This document shows positions 1-7,383 of a DNA stretch of 16,489 nucleotides, piece by piece. This DNA is from Clostridiales bacterium UBA7273 (lineage in GTDB: Bacteria; Bacillota; Clostridia; Oscillospirales; Oscillospiraceae). The position numbers and the translations under genes were made by a program. The notes beneath the pieces were generated by a model. It saw nothing but the letters and a program-made list of their open reading frames with translations, searched no databases and was not told where the DNA came from. The stretch is taken from positions 711 to 17,199 of the forward strand of contig DKRV01000017.1 in NCBI GenBank assembly GCA_002472405.1. Direction: 5' to 3'. How positions within the stretch are numbered: the first letter of the stretch is position 1; every line of letters begins with the position of its first letter.

Positions 1-2
1 AG

Positions 3-56
3 GCGAAGCTCGACGGGAATACTTTGTGTATCTCCGAGAGCTTCAACGCCGCATGA
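3..56 (+). CDS. C-terminal fragment of an unidentified protein (partial)
   Basis: Reading frame 3 is open from the window edge and ends at TGA (54-56). It encodes only 17 visible residues ending LCISESFNAA. It is preferred over the neighbouring frame because most of its third positions are G or C, as in the other genes here. It would converge on the P-type ATPase gene, leaving 14 nt between the two stop codons. Too little is visible to assign a family, and no terminator hairpin is seen between the two 3' ends. It could also be non-coding. Confidence 0.35.
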   Translation, partial: AKLDGNTLCISESFNAA

Positions 57-70
57 ACACAAAAGACACG

Positions 71-2137
71 TCACGGTAAAAGGTTGCGCATGCTGCGAAG
101 CCCAATACCCAATGTTGAGATGTTGTGCAGAAGGGCAGAGGTCGAGGGCGGAAGAACGCCGGCGACGCCGAGGACGATGAGTCCGGTGTTGAAGGAAATG
201 ATGAAGCGATAGTTTGCGTGAATGCGCTGCATGAGGCCGTCGGAAATGCGCTTGAGGGTGACGAGACTCTCAAGATCGTCCGAGCAGATGGTGACGTCGG
301 CGATCTCGCGCGCGATGGCCGCGCCGTCGGACATTGCAATGCCTGCGTCGGCCTCGCTGAGCGCCGGCGAATCGTTCACGCCGTCGCCGATCATGATGAC
401 CTTGCGCCCCTTTTCGTGCTCGGCGCGGATGAACGCAGCCTTGTCCTCAGGCAGCACCTCGGCGTAGTATTCGTCAACGCCGGCATATTTTGCAACGGCA
501 GCTGCGGTGCGCTCGCTGTCGCCGGTCATCATGACAAGCTTACTGAGCCCCAGCGCACGCAGGGAATCCATAACGCCACGCACCTCGCTGCGCAGGGGAT
601 CGGCGATGCAGATGACCGCCGCCAAAACGCCGCTTATCGCAAGGTAAAGGTGCGAATGCTGCGTGGGGAGCGAGGCGAACTTATCCTGCTCATCATCCGG
701 CACAGTGCAGCCCTCGTCCTCGAAAACGAAGTGGTGGCTGCCGAGGACGACCTTTTGGCCGTCAACGGTGCTGTGGATGCCGTGGGCAACGACGTATTCG
801 ACCTTGGAGTGGCGCTCGTCGTGGTTCAGGCCGCGGCGGATCGCTTCGTTTACGACGGCGTTTGCTATCGAGTGCGGATAGTGCTCCTCAAGGCAGGCGG
901 CGAGGCAGAGCATCTCGTCCTGCTCGTGTCCGCCGAAGGTTATGATATCGGCGACCTCGGGGCTTGCGTGGGTGAGCGTGCCGGTTTTGTCGAAAACGAC
1001 GGTGTCGGCCTTGGCGATGGCCTCAAGGAACTTGCCGCCCTTGACGGAGATGCCGTTTGCACCGCTCTCGCGCATGGCGGAAAGCACCGCTATCGGCATG
1101 GAAAGCTTCAGCGCGCAGGAGAAATCGACCATGAGTATGGCAAGCGCCTTGGTCGGATTGCGCGTTATCAGCCAGGTCAGCGCCGTTGCGCCGAGGCTGT
1201 ACGGCACGAGCCTGTCGGCAAGGTGGTACGCCTGCGACTCGGTGTCGCTCTTGAGCTTTTCCGAGTCCTCGATCATGTGAACGATCCTGTCATAGCGGCC
1301 GCTGCCAAGGCTTTTTTCGACCCTTACGACGCACTCGCCCTCTTCGACGACCGTTCCGCCGTAGACATAGCTGCCGACCTCCTTGCGAACGGGCATGCTC
1401 TCGCCGGTCATGGACGACTGGTTTACCGCAGCAGAGCCGGAAACGAGCTTGCCGTCAAGCGGTATCATGCTGCCCATGCGCACGATGATATCGTCGCCGA
1501 CATTGACATCTGAGATGTTTTTAAGCTCCTCGGTATCGCCGGACTTGACCCACACCTTGTCAACATTCAGGCTCATGGTGCGCGCAAGATCGTCAACGGA
1601 CTTTTTGTGCGTCCACTCCTCGAGGATATCGCCTATCTTGAGCATGAACATTATTGACGACGCGGTGTCGGTATCGCCGCGCAGGACGGAAACGGTTATG
1701 GCCGTTGCGTCCAGAACGGCAACGTCGAGCCGCTTATGCCACAGCGATTTTACGCCGCGCGCAAAATACTGCGAGCATTTTGCAACGCAGATAGCTGCGC
1801 GCCACGGTACAGGCAGGAATGCCTGTTTAAGTACCCTGCGCATCACGACGCCGGCGAGCTTATCCTGATATTCGCAGTTTAGCTCGCGGCCGGTGGGCTT
1901 GGGTTCGGTTATGCCGCAGGTTTCAAACGAAAAGCCTGCAAGCGCCGAAACAACGGCTGTGCGTTCGGAGTATTCAACGACAACGTCGCAGTTGCGGTCG
2001 AACACCTTGACGCTTTTGACTCCGGCGACAGCGCCGAGATATTCCTCAACGATGTCGGCCTGCTTTAGGCTCATGCGCGGCAGGGAAAGGCGCACGCGCA
2101 TTCTGCCATCAATTTCGCTGAGAATTCTGCATTTCAT
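71..2137 (-). CDS. Heavy-metal translocating P1B-type ATPase with atypical SCALKL motif
   Basis: A membrane pump expected to move a transition-metal ion out of the cytoplasm using ATP. The 688 residues hold a degenerate N-terminal HMA-like fold (about 1-75, no CxxC), membrane segments, the actuator TGES (244-247), the phosphorylation motif DKTGTLT (D383), and the hinge GDGVND (584-589). The intramembrane motif usually written CPC or SPC reads SCALKLSMP (340-348), so the metal cannot be read from known subclasses. The Leu-Pro-Pro and HNISTLGIG stretch near the C-terminus fits the last two TM helices. The start ATG overlaps the stop of the upstream DUF6110-like gene as TAATG, implying translational coupling. 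It is the last gene of the leftward run. By context Fe2+, Mn2+ or Zn2+ efflux is plausible; the substrate is inference. The family call is secure. Confidence 0.93.
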   Translation of the reverse strand: MKCRILSEIDGRMRVRLSLPRMSLKQADIVEEYLGAVAGVKSVKVFDRNCDVVVEYSERTAVVSALAGFSFETCGITEPKPTGRELNCEYQDKLAGVVMRRVLKQAFLPVPWRAAICVAKCSQYFARGVKSLWHKRLDVAVLDATAITVSVLRGDTDTASSIMFMLKIGDILEEWTHKKSVDDLARTMSLNVDKVWVKSGDTEELKNISDVNVGDDIIVRMGSMIPLDGKLVSGSAAVNQSSMTGESMPVRKEVGSYVYGGTVVEEGECVVRVEKSLGSGRYDRIVHMIEDSEKLKSDTESQAYHLADRLVPYSLGATALTWLITRNPTKALAILMVDFSCALKLSMPIAVLSAMRESGANGISVKGGKFLEAIAKADTVVFDKTGTLTHASPEVADIITFGGHEQDEMLCLAACLEEHYPHSIANAVVNEAIRRGLNHDERHSKVEYVVAHGIHSTVDGQKVVLGSHHFVFEDEGCTVPDDEQDKFASLPTQHSHLYLAISGVLAAVICIADPLRSEVRGVMDSLRALGLSKLVMMTGDSERTAAAVAKYAGVDEYYAEVLPEDKAAFIRAEHEKGRKVIMIGDGVNDSPALSEADAGIAMSDGAAIAREIADVTICSDDLESLVTLKRISDGLMQRIHANYRFIISFNTGLIVLGVAGVLPPSTSALLHNISTLGIGLRSMRNLLP

Positions 2138-2406
2138 TACTCTGCCTCGGTTGTCTCGATGACGGCCGCTGCCTCTTCCTCGGCGCGGCGAGTGTTGATG
2201 CTCTTTGCTCCGGCGTAGATATCCTCGCAGTCGCAGCGGATATCGTCAGCGGTCTGCATTACGCAGTCCTTTGCGCGAAGAACGGCGGCGGTGACGTGGG
2301 TGTAAAGCGTTTTTGCGTCGCGGCTTCTGAGGATCTTGATGCCGGCGGTGCCGAACAGCACGCCGTAGCCGAACATTTTTGCGGTGTCTTCAATGTGGAA
2401 CTTCAT
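2137..2406 (-). CDS. DUF6110-like small protein, partner of the P-type ATPase
   Basis: An 89-residue protein with a short hydrophobic Gly-rich N-terminal stretch (about 10-27, GYGVLFGTAGIKI), then the sequence KTLYTHVTAAVLRAKDCVMQ and an acidic, Ala/Glu-rich tail. The N-terminal pattern resembles proteins annotated DUF6110 that I associate with heavy-metal P-type ATPases in Clostridia. That match is from memory and not searched. Cysteines at 48, 58 and 60 could touch metal but form no standard motif. A good ribosome site (AAAGGAGA, about 10 nt before ATG) is present. Its TAA stop overlaps the ATPase start (TAATG), so the two are probably made in fixed proportion. A membrane-associated accessory or regulatory subunit of the pump is a guess from context; no biochemical role can be read from the sequence. 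Confidence 0.8.
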   Translation of the reverse strand: MKFHIEDTAKMFGYGVLFGTAGIKILRSRDAKTLYTHVTAAVLRAKDCVMQTADDIRCDCEDIYAGAKSINTRRAEEEAAAVIETTEAE

Positions 2407-2445
2407 GATTTTTTGTCTCCTTTTATCTTTTTATCTATTTGCAGC

Positions 2446-3336
2446 TCACCCGGCGTTGCGGTACTCGGTCGGGCTCATGCCGACGGTATCGCGGAACGCC
2501 TTGGCAAACTTGCTGCCGTTATCATAGCCGTAACGCCCGGCTATCTCCATGATGCTCATTTCCGAGCGCCGGAGATCGGCCGCGGCGCACTGCATTTTCT
2601 GTGCGCGGATGTAAGAATAAACGGACTCGCCGTAAACCGCGCGGAAGCAGGACTTCAGCGCCGACTGCGATATATGGAAGCTGTTTGACAGCTCCTCGAG
2701 CGTTATGCGCCTGTCCATATTCGCGGAAAGATACGCGCCGATGCGCTTTGCAAGCTCGGCCTGCGTGTTTGATATCCTGCGCTCGGCAAGGGCGGAGCTG
2801 TCCAGCTCCATTGCGCTCAAAAACAGCAGAAGCTCAAGGATCTTGACCTTGAAATAGCCCTTGCGTATGCTCTCGGGCACACTGTAAAGCTCGGAGAAGA
2901 TGTGCTCAATGGCCTGCGACGAGCGCGCGACAAAGCACTGCCCCTGCGGGCAGAATTTTTCGCGCAGCGCATCCGGCTGAACGTTGACGTCGGCCAGAAA
3001 GCAGGACAGGCAGCGCGGCGCGTCCTTACCGTTTATGCGGATCGTCACGCCCTCGTAGCTCCCGGTCGGGAAGCTTGAATGGGATATCGCCCCGTCGGAC
3101 AGGCTTATTGACAGGTCGCCCGGCGCGAGGTAGAAAAAGTCCGCACCGATCCTGCACTCCATGCGCCCCGAGCGACAGTGGTGGATCTCAAGCAGCGTCT
3201 TATCCTCCTCGGGTCGGAAATCGTGCTCATAAAGGCTTATATCGTTGTAAATAAGCTCGATGCCGGGAAAAACGTTGTAGCTTGTTACGCTGTAGCTGCC
3301 ATCGGCGCCGGAATATGCTTCAGTTTTGCTTTGCAT
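2446..3336 (-). CDS. AraC/XylS-family transcriptional regulator
   Basis: A 296-residue DNA-binding regulator. The N-terminal part (about 20-175) looks like a cupin-type sensor domain, with a GRMECRIG strand and an APGDLSISL turn. The C-terminal 100 residues carry the two AraC helix-turn-helices: the first around 211-232 (LEELSNSFHISQSALKSCF), the second around 262-283 (IMEIAGRYGYDNGSKFAKAF), followed by GMSPTEYR. It overlaps the end of the upstream HMA-protein gene by 17 nt and has a weak ribosome site, so it is probably translated by coupling. A 39-nt gap separates it from the DUF6110-like gene. The sensor half has the general look of siderophore or metal-type AraC regulators (PchR/YbtA-like), but that is weak inference. 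It probably activates this metal operon or part of it. Confidence 0.9.
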   Translation of the reverse strand: MQSKTEAYSGADGSYSVTSYNVFPGIELIYNDISLYEHDFRPEEDKTLLEIHHCRSGRMECRIGADFFYLAPGDLSISLSDGAISHSSFPTGSYEGVTIRINGKDAPRCLSCFLADVNVQPDALREKFCPQGQCFVARSSQAIEHIFSELYSVPESIRKGYFKVKILELLLFLSAMELDSSALAERRISNTQAELAKRIGAYLSANMDRRITLEELSNSFHISQSALKSCFRAVYGESVYSYIRAQKMQCAAADLRRSEMSIMEIAGRYGYDNGSKFAKAFRDTVGMSPTEYRNAG

Positions 3337-3703
3337 CGTGGAAATCCGCTTTCATAAGAGTGTAAACACCAAGATCGTTTATTGCCTTGCGCAGGGTGTC
3401 CTCATCGATGGGGGCTTTCATGAGAACATCCACCCGGCCTGCGCCGGAGTTTGCCTTTGCCCACACGCCGTCGATCGCATTGAAGGCGTTTTCAACGCGC
3501 GTTTCGCAGGCCGCGCACATCATGCCGTCAACGGTGAGGGTCGCCGCGTAAGGATAGTGCGCCTTGTTTTTATCCGCGACCTTTACCTTTTTGGCCGTGT
3601 CTCCGCCCGCTCCGCAGCAGCCGGCGGCGAGCTTTTTTGCGTAGCTTTTGATCACAAGCACGGCAAAAGCTATGAGAATAATACCGAAAATAACGTATTG
3701 CAT
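3320..3703 (-). CDS. Membrane-anchored heavy-metal-associated (HMA) domain protein
   Basis: A 127-residue protein with one N-terminal TM helix (about 3-20), a Lys/Cys-containing linker (C29, C30) and a C-terminal HMA domain (about 52-118) with the metal-binding motif MMCAAC (C63, C66). It should bind a soft or borderline metal such as Cu, Zn or Fe and either deliver it to, or sense it near, a membrane transporter. The ATG at 3703 is chosen over upstream in-frame options because GGAG lies 8 nt before it and longer versions would run into the permease gene. It starts 5 nt after the permease stop. Its C-terminal codons overlap the AraC gene start. It could act as a chaperone for the P-type ATPase, whose own N-terminal HMA-like domain lacks CxxC; this is inference. 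Confidence 0.85.
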   Translation of the reverse strand: MQYVIFGIILIAFAVLVIKSYAKKLAAGCCGAGGDTAKKVKVADKNKAHYPYAATLTVDGMMCAACETRVENAFNAIDGVWAKANSGAGRVDVLMKAPIDEDTLRKAINDLGVYTLMKADFHDAKQN

Positions 3704-3708
3704 AAATA

Positions 3709-5934
3709 TCACTCCATATTCTTCAGTGCCTGCGCCAAGGGGATCTTTCCAAGGCGTTTTGTTTGTATAAGATGAACGATGAAATATGCCGCCGCGCCGA
3801 GGCCGAGCATTGCCGGCCATATCCACGGCGCGATATAGAACGAGACCCAGCCGCTCATTTCATGCATGTAGTAGTAAAACAGCCACTTCATGATGAGCGC
3901 CGAGATCGGGATCGTCACGATGAGCGACACGCCGACGGCGATGGCCGTTGCCGAGTTATAAAGCGAGCTTATCTCGCGCGGCGTGTAGCCGAGGATCTTG
4001 AGCATGGATATGCTCTGCGCATTTTTCTCGATTATCATTTTTGAGAGCAGATACACCAAAAGCATATACAGCGCAAGCGAAAATCCGCACATGAGTGGGA
4101 ACATGAAGCCCATCGAATCGTTCAGCTGATCGGCAATAACGGTGAGATCGTGCTCGGTTATAACTGTGGACACGGCCTCGGGGTCGAGATCGGTGAGCCT
4201 TTCGTTTGAAAAATAGCCGTTAAAAAAGCGCATATCGAGGTCAAAGTTCTCGTTAAAGCTCGCTTTGTCCATGAAAACGGCAAGCCCGGCGGCGTAGTCG
4301 GCGGTGCCGAACACGTTGAAGGTATACTCCCTTTCGCCGTATTTTTCGTGCAGCGTTATCTTATCGCCGGCGGAGAGACCGTACTTTTCCAAAAAGCCCT
4401 CGGATACGAGGATATTATCCCTGTGCGCCGGGAGATAAGAAAAATCGGCATATTTTGAGTCTGCCTTTATGCCGTAAACGCTGATCTCCTCATCGTCGTA
4501 TTCAAGTGAGGCAAGGCAGAAGGGCTCGGCGCTTTCGTTTTCCGTAAGCGTCGGCGTCTTGAGGATGTACTGATAGTCGGCAAACTTTGTTTCGAGCACC
4601 TCGGTCTTGAAGTTATCCAGCACCGGCGGCATGATAAGGCCGAACAGCAGCAGGATATTTGCAAACAGGATGCCGATAAACAGCGTTATGTAGGCGCTGC
4701 GGTTTTGCAGAATGACTCTCTTGCGGAAGCGCTCGGTTATGCTGCCGGCCTTGAGGCGCGGAACGAACTGCTTCTTGCGCACGCGCAGGTCATGGCGCAG
4801 AAAGCTCTGCACCGGCAGGCGCATAACGCGCCAAAGCACGAGATAAACCGTCAGCGCGATGAGGACGCAGGGAACGAGCGTTGTTTTCACAAACGCCTCG
4901 GCGTTCCAGACGGTGACGTAGGTCGGAAGCGAGTAGCTGTGGTAGTACATGCCGGCGCACACATCTTTAAACACCGTGTAGCCGAGCACATTGCCGATAA
5001 CGGCGGCTATGAGCGTGACTATAACGGGCATGGCCATGTAGTGTCGGATAAGCTCACCTCTTGTGTAGCCCGAGGCAAGCAGCGTTCCGACCGTGCCGGA
5101 CTCCTGCTCGATCGTCGAGCGCGTGGTTATTGCAAACACAAAGCCGAGAATGACGATAACAACATACAGAAGAGTCGTCATCATTGCCTTATCGCTGCCC
5201 ATATCCTCGCCGGTGAAGCTTATCGCCTGATTTTCGCTTCTCTCGACGATATCGCTTATGCCGCAGTCGGCGGCGAGAATTTCGCCAAGCTCGTCGGACT
5301 TATCGCGGCACTGTTCGTCGCTGAGCGTTTTGTCGTTATTAAGCCATGCGTAGCACAGGTGAATGTTTTCGTCAATTTCATCGAAGGTCTCGGGCGTCAC
5401 GACGGCAACGCAGAATTTGTTCGCGTCGAGCATCATGTCGGTGTTGTTTTTAAATAGTGCCGAATAGTCCGACAGCGCGACGGCACCCGTTATTTTAAGC
5501 CCGGCAAGCTCATCGCCGATCGTAAGGCCGTTATTTTCAAGATACAGCCTGTCGGCCGCTATCTCGCCCTCACTCTCCGGCAGGCAGCCGTCAAGCACAT
5601 CGGCCCTGTTTACCTCGCTGCGGTTTTTGAAAATGCGCACGGTGTTTTCGTTATCGAGCGTTGCTTCCTTATAAAACAGCTCATGCACCGAAACCCCGGC
5701 GGCTTCAAGCTTCGCTCTCGTCTCGTCCGGCAGCTTATCCTCAAGGATGAAGTGGCCGCTTTCGATATTGTATTTTTCAAAGCTTTCGTCATATGCCCTG
5801 ACCATGCTGCCGTCGGCGACGAGAAAGCCCGAGATAAACCCCGTTGTCAGCGTCAGGAACAAAAACAGGGCAATGTATTTGCCGATATCCTGCCGCAGCT
5901 CGCGCAGCAGGCGGCGGCTTAGTGGATTTTTCAA
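3709..5934 (-). CDS. ABC transporter permease, FtsX-like (MacB/BceB type)
   Basis: A 741-residue integral membrane protein with the duplicated FtsX layout. There is a TM helix at about 18-38, a large extracytoplasmic domain (about 45-245), TM helices at about 251-271, 297-321, 351-371 and 414-437, a second extracytoplasmic domain (about 440-605), then TM helices at about 609-632, 660-684 and 701-724. It pairs with the ATPase encoded immediately upstream. The start codon is TTG at 5932-5934, supported by AAGGGGG 9 nt upstream and by the 14-nt gap after the ATPase stop. Members of this superfamily export peptides, lipids or lipoproteins, or act as mechanotransmission or sensing complexes. Metal transport by this fold is not established, so its role in a metal operon is open. 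The family call is firm; the substrate is unknown. Confidence 0.9.
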   Translation of the reverse strand: MKNPLSRRLLRELRQDIGKYIALFLFLTLTTGFISGFLVADGSMVRAYDESFEKYNIESGHFILEDKLPDETRAKLEAAGVSVHELFYKEATLDNENTVRIFKNRSEVNRADVLDGCLPESEGEIAADRLYLENNGLTIGDELAGLKITGAVALSDYSALFKNNTDMMLDANKFCVAVVTPETFDEIDENIHLCYAWLNNDKTLSDEQCRDKSDELGEILAADCGISDIVERSENQAISFTGEDMGSDKAMMTTLLYVVIVILGFVFAITTRSTIEQESGTVGTLLASGYTRGELIRHYMAMPVIVTLIAAVIGNVLGYTVFKDVCAGMYYHSYSLPTYVTVWNAEAFVKTTLVPCVLIALTVYLVLWRVMRLPVQSFLRHDLRVRKKQFVPRLKAGSITERFRKRVILQNRSAYITLFIGILFANILLLFGLIMPPVLDNFKTEVLETKFADYQYILKTPTLTENESAEPFCLASLEYDDEEISVYGIKADSKYADFSYLPAHRDNILVSEGFLEKYGLSAGDKITLHEKYGEREYTFNVFGTADYAAGLAVFMDKASFNENFDLDMRFFNGYFSNERLTDLDPEAVSTVITEHDLTVIADQLNDSMGFMFPLMCGFSLALYMLLVYLLSKMIIEKNAQSISMLKILGYTPREISSLYNSATAIAVGVSLIVTIPISALIMKWLFYYYMHEMSGWVSFYIAPWIWPAMLGLGAAAYFIVHLIQTKRLGKIPLAQALKNME

Positions 5935-5948
5935 GCGTCCGCGCCCCC

Positions 5949-6647
5949 TTACCAGTCCAGCTGCATTGCGCCGAGCTTCTCGGTGTTTTCCTCATCCGAG
6001 CGAATAGCGCCGTCGCGCAGGCGGATAACGCGGTCGGCCATGCGCTTTATGGCGTCGTTATGCGTGACAAGGATAACGGTGTTTCCGTATTTTTTGTTCA
6101 CGCGCTCAATGAGATCGAGTATCTCCTTGGAGGTTTTGTAGTCAAGCGCGCCCGTCGGCTCGTCGCACAGCAGGATGTCGGGGTTTTTGATTATCGCCCT
6201 GCCGATGGCCGTTCGCTGCTGCTGGCCGCCGGAAAGCTGCGAGGGCACCTTGTCACGGTGCTCCCACAGGCCGAGCGTTTTGAGGATATCCTCCGTCGGC
6301 AGAGGCTTATCGGCAAGATACGCGCCGACCTCGATGTTTTCCTTGACCGTCAGGTTCGGGATGAGGTTATACGACTGGAAAACATAGCCCAGGTGCTTGC
6401 GGCGATACAGCGAAAGCTCCCTTTGGCTCATCGCGGCGATCTTCTGTCCGCCGATGCCGATGCTGCCCGAGTCGGCAGTTTCGATGCCGCCGATTATATT
6501 CAGAAGCGTCGATTTGCCGGAGCCGGACGGCCCCAGCAAGACGCATATGTGTCCTTTTTCAATGCCGCAGCTTATGCCGCGGAGAACCTCGCAGCGGCTG
6601 TCTCCGCTGCCGAAGGATTTGTGAAGATCACGGATCTCAAGATACAT
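5949..6647 (-). CDS. ABC transporter ATP-binding protein (LolD/MacB class)
   Basis: A 232-residue cytoplasmic ATPase that powers the FtsX-type permease encoded next. It shows Walker A GPSGSGKS (39-46), Q-loop Gln91, signature LSGGQQ (138-143), Walker B ILLCDEPTGALD (158-169) and switch His196. Its length and the GALD after Walker B are typical of LolD/MacB-class subunits. The ATG at 6647 is used rather than a longer in-frame start because MYLEIRDLHKSF is the classical N-terminus of this family and AAGGGA lies upstream. The gene begins inside the last codons of the upstream DtxR-like gene (11-nt overlap), so regulator and transporter are translationally coupled. Confidence 0.95.
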   Translation of the reverse strand: MYLEIRDLHKSFGSGDSRCEVLRGISCGIEKGHICVLLGPSGSGKSTLLNIIGGIETADSGSIGIGGQKIAAMSQRELSLYRRKHLGYVFQSYNLIPNLTVKENIEVGAYLADKPLPTEDILKTLGLWEHRDKVPSQLSGGQQQRTAIGRAIIKNPDILLCDEPTGALDYKTSKEILDLIERVNKKYGNTVILVTHNDAIKRMADRVIRLRDGAIRSDEENTEKLGAMQLDW

Positions 6648-7032
6648 TAAGTGTCCCTTCCGCGCCGCATCGGGCGCACAGCTCCTCGAGCACCTGCTCG
6701 TCAAGCTCCGCCACAAGGGCGCACGCTGCATTCTTTATGTCTGCCGCAGGCGGCAGGGTGCGCGCGAGCGTCGCGGCGACTGCGCTGTAATAGCGCCGGC
6801 ACTGCTGCGTAAGCTCAACTCCGTAGCCTGTCAGGTGCGCTATGCCAAGCTCATCCTTCGTCAGGATCTCGGCGTCTTTTAAATTGTTGAGCATCGTGTG
6901 CGCGCTCGGTTTTTTGATGTTGAGATATCGCGCAACGTCGGTCGTCCTTATTCCGCCGGCGCCCTTGAGCGCATCGAGGGCGAGAAGATATCGAACCACC
7001 GAGGCGGAAACCGCAAGCTTGGGGTTAGTCAT
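6637..7032 (-). CDS. DtxR-like winged-helix regulator with degenerate metal site
   Basis: A 131-residue protein whose N-terminal 75 residues match the DtxR/MntR DNA-binding domain (VVRYLLALDAL, TTDVARYLNIKKPSAHTMLNNL as recognition helix, then a beta-wing). The primary metal ligands of the family are not recognisable. The position of DtxR Met10 is Val, and the C-x2-E-H block of the dimerisation domain reads C104-A-L-V-A, lacking Glu and His. The sensor-type His after the wing is Tyr. Cysteines at 78, 104, 119 and 122 (CxxC) might form a different site. An excellent AGGAG lies 6 nt before ATG. It is the first gene after the feo terminator and overlaps the ABC ATPase gene by 11 nt, so it probably regulates that transporter. 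A MarR-like, metal-independent or redox-responsive role is possible. Confidence 0.82.
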   Translation of the reverse strand: MTNPKLAVSASVVRYLLALDALKGAGGIRTTDVARYLNIKKPSAHTMLNNLKDAEILTKDELGIAHLTGYGVELTQQCRRYYSAVAATLARTLPPAADIKNAACALVAELDEQVLEELCARCGAEGTLNVS

Positions 7033-7049
7033 TGCTTACTCCTGTTTGT

Positions 7050-7090
7050 AAAACCGGGAGGTGCATAATGGGGAAAGAATGCACCTCCCG
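7050..7090 (-). terminator. Intrinsic terminator after the feo operon
   Basis: A perfect 12-bp inverted repeat (7055-7066 with 7079-7090, arms CGGGAGGTGCAT and its complement) with a 12-nt loop. On the minus strand a GTTTTA run follows. It sits 9 nt after the stop of the Cys-rich FeoB-associated gene and just before the ribosome site of the next gene. It would separate the feo transcript from the downstream module or let through only part of the transcription. The T run is short (four), so read-through is likely. Confidence 0.75.
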
Positions 7091-7098
7091 TCAGAATT

Positions 7099-7335
7099 TT
7101 AGGTGTTCTGATGCTTCAGGTTTTTAACATCCCTGAGGGCGCTGCCGCCGCAGCCGGAGCCGCCGTGGCATTTTCCAGCCATGGCACAGGCTCTGCAACC
7201 GCCGCATTTTGCGCCGCAGGAGGATATGCCTGCTTTCTTATCCCTGACGATCGACCGGATTATGAGCGCCACGATGACGATAAGTCCGGCGGTTATCAGT
7301 ATAGTTCCGATATTTTCAGCCAACCATTCCAGCAT
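7099..7335 (-). CDS. FeoB-associated Cys-rich membrane protein
   Basis: A 78-residue protein with one N-terminal TM helix (about 8-27) and a cytoplasmic tail rich in Cys and Gly (C40, C44, C47, C50, C56, C62). This is the layout of the small FeoB-associated Cys-rich membrane proteins common downstream of FeoB in Firmicutes. It lies 48 nt after feoB with an AGGAGG ribosome site. Its position suggests a role in Fe2+ uptake, perhaps binding iron as it enters or taking the place of FeoC, but the function of the family is not settled. It is the last gene before the operon terminator. Confidence 0.9.
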   Translation of the reverse strand: MLEWLAENIGTILITAGLIVIVALIIRSIVRDKKAGISSCGAKCGGCRACAMAGKCHGGSGCGGSALRDVKNLKHQNT

Positions 7336-7383
7336 TGCTTATTCCTCCTTTGAAAATTATTCGTTAAGTTATGTTGCTGTTGC

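Noticed and set aside
125..1513. A 462-codon open frame on the plus strand opposite the P-type ATPase.
   Set aside because: The opposite strand carries all P-type ATPase motifs; this frame has no recognisable domain and no ribosome site.
4705..5457. A 250-codon plus-strand frame inside the permease gene.
   Set aside because: It is antisense to an FtsX-type permease with clear TM pattern, with no domain of its own.
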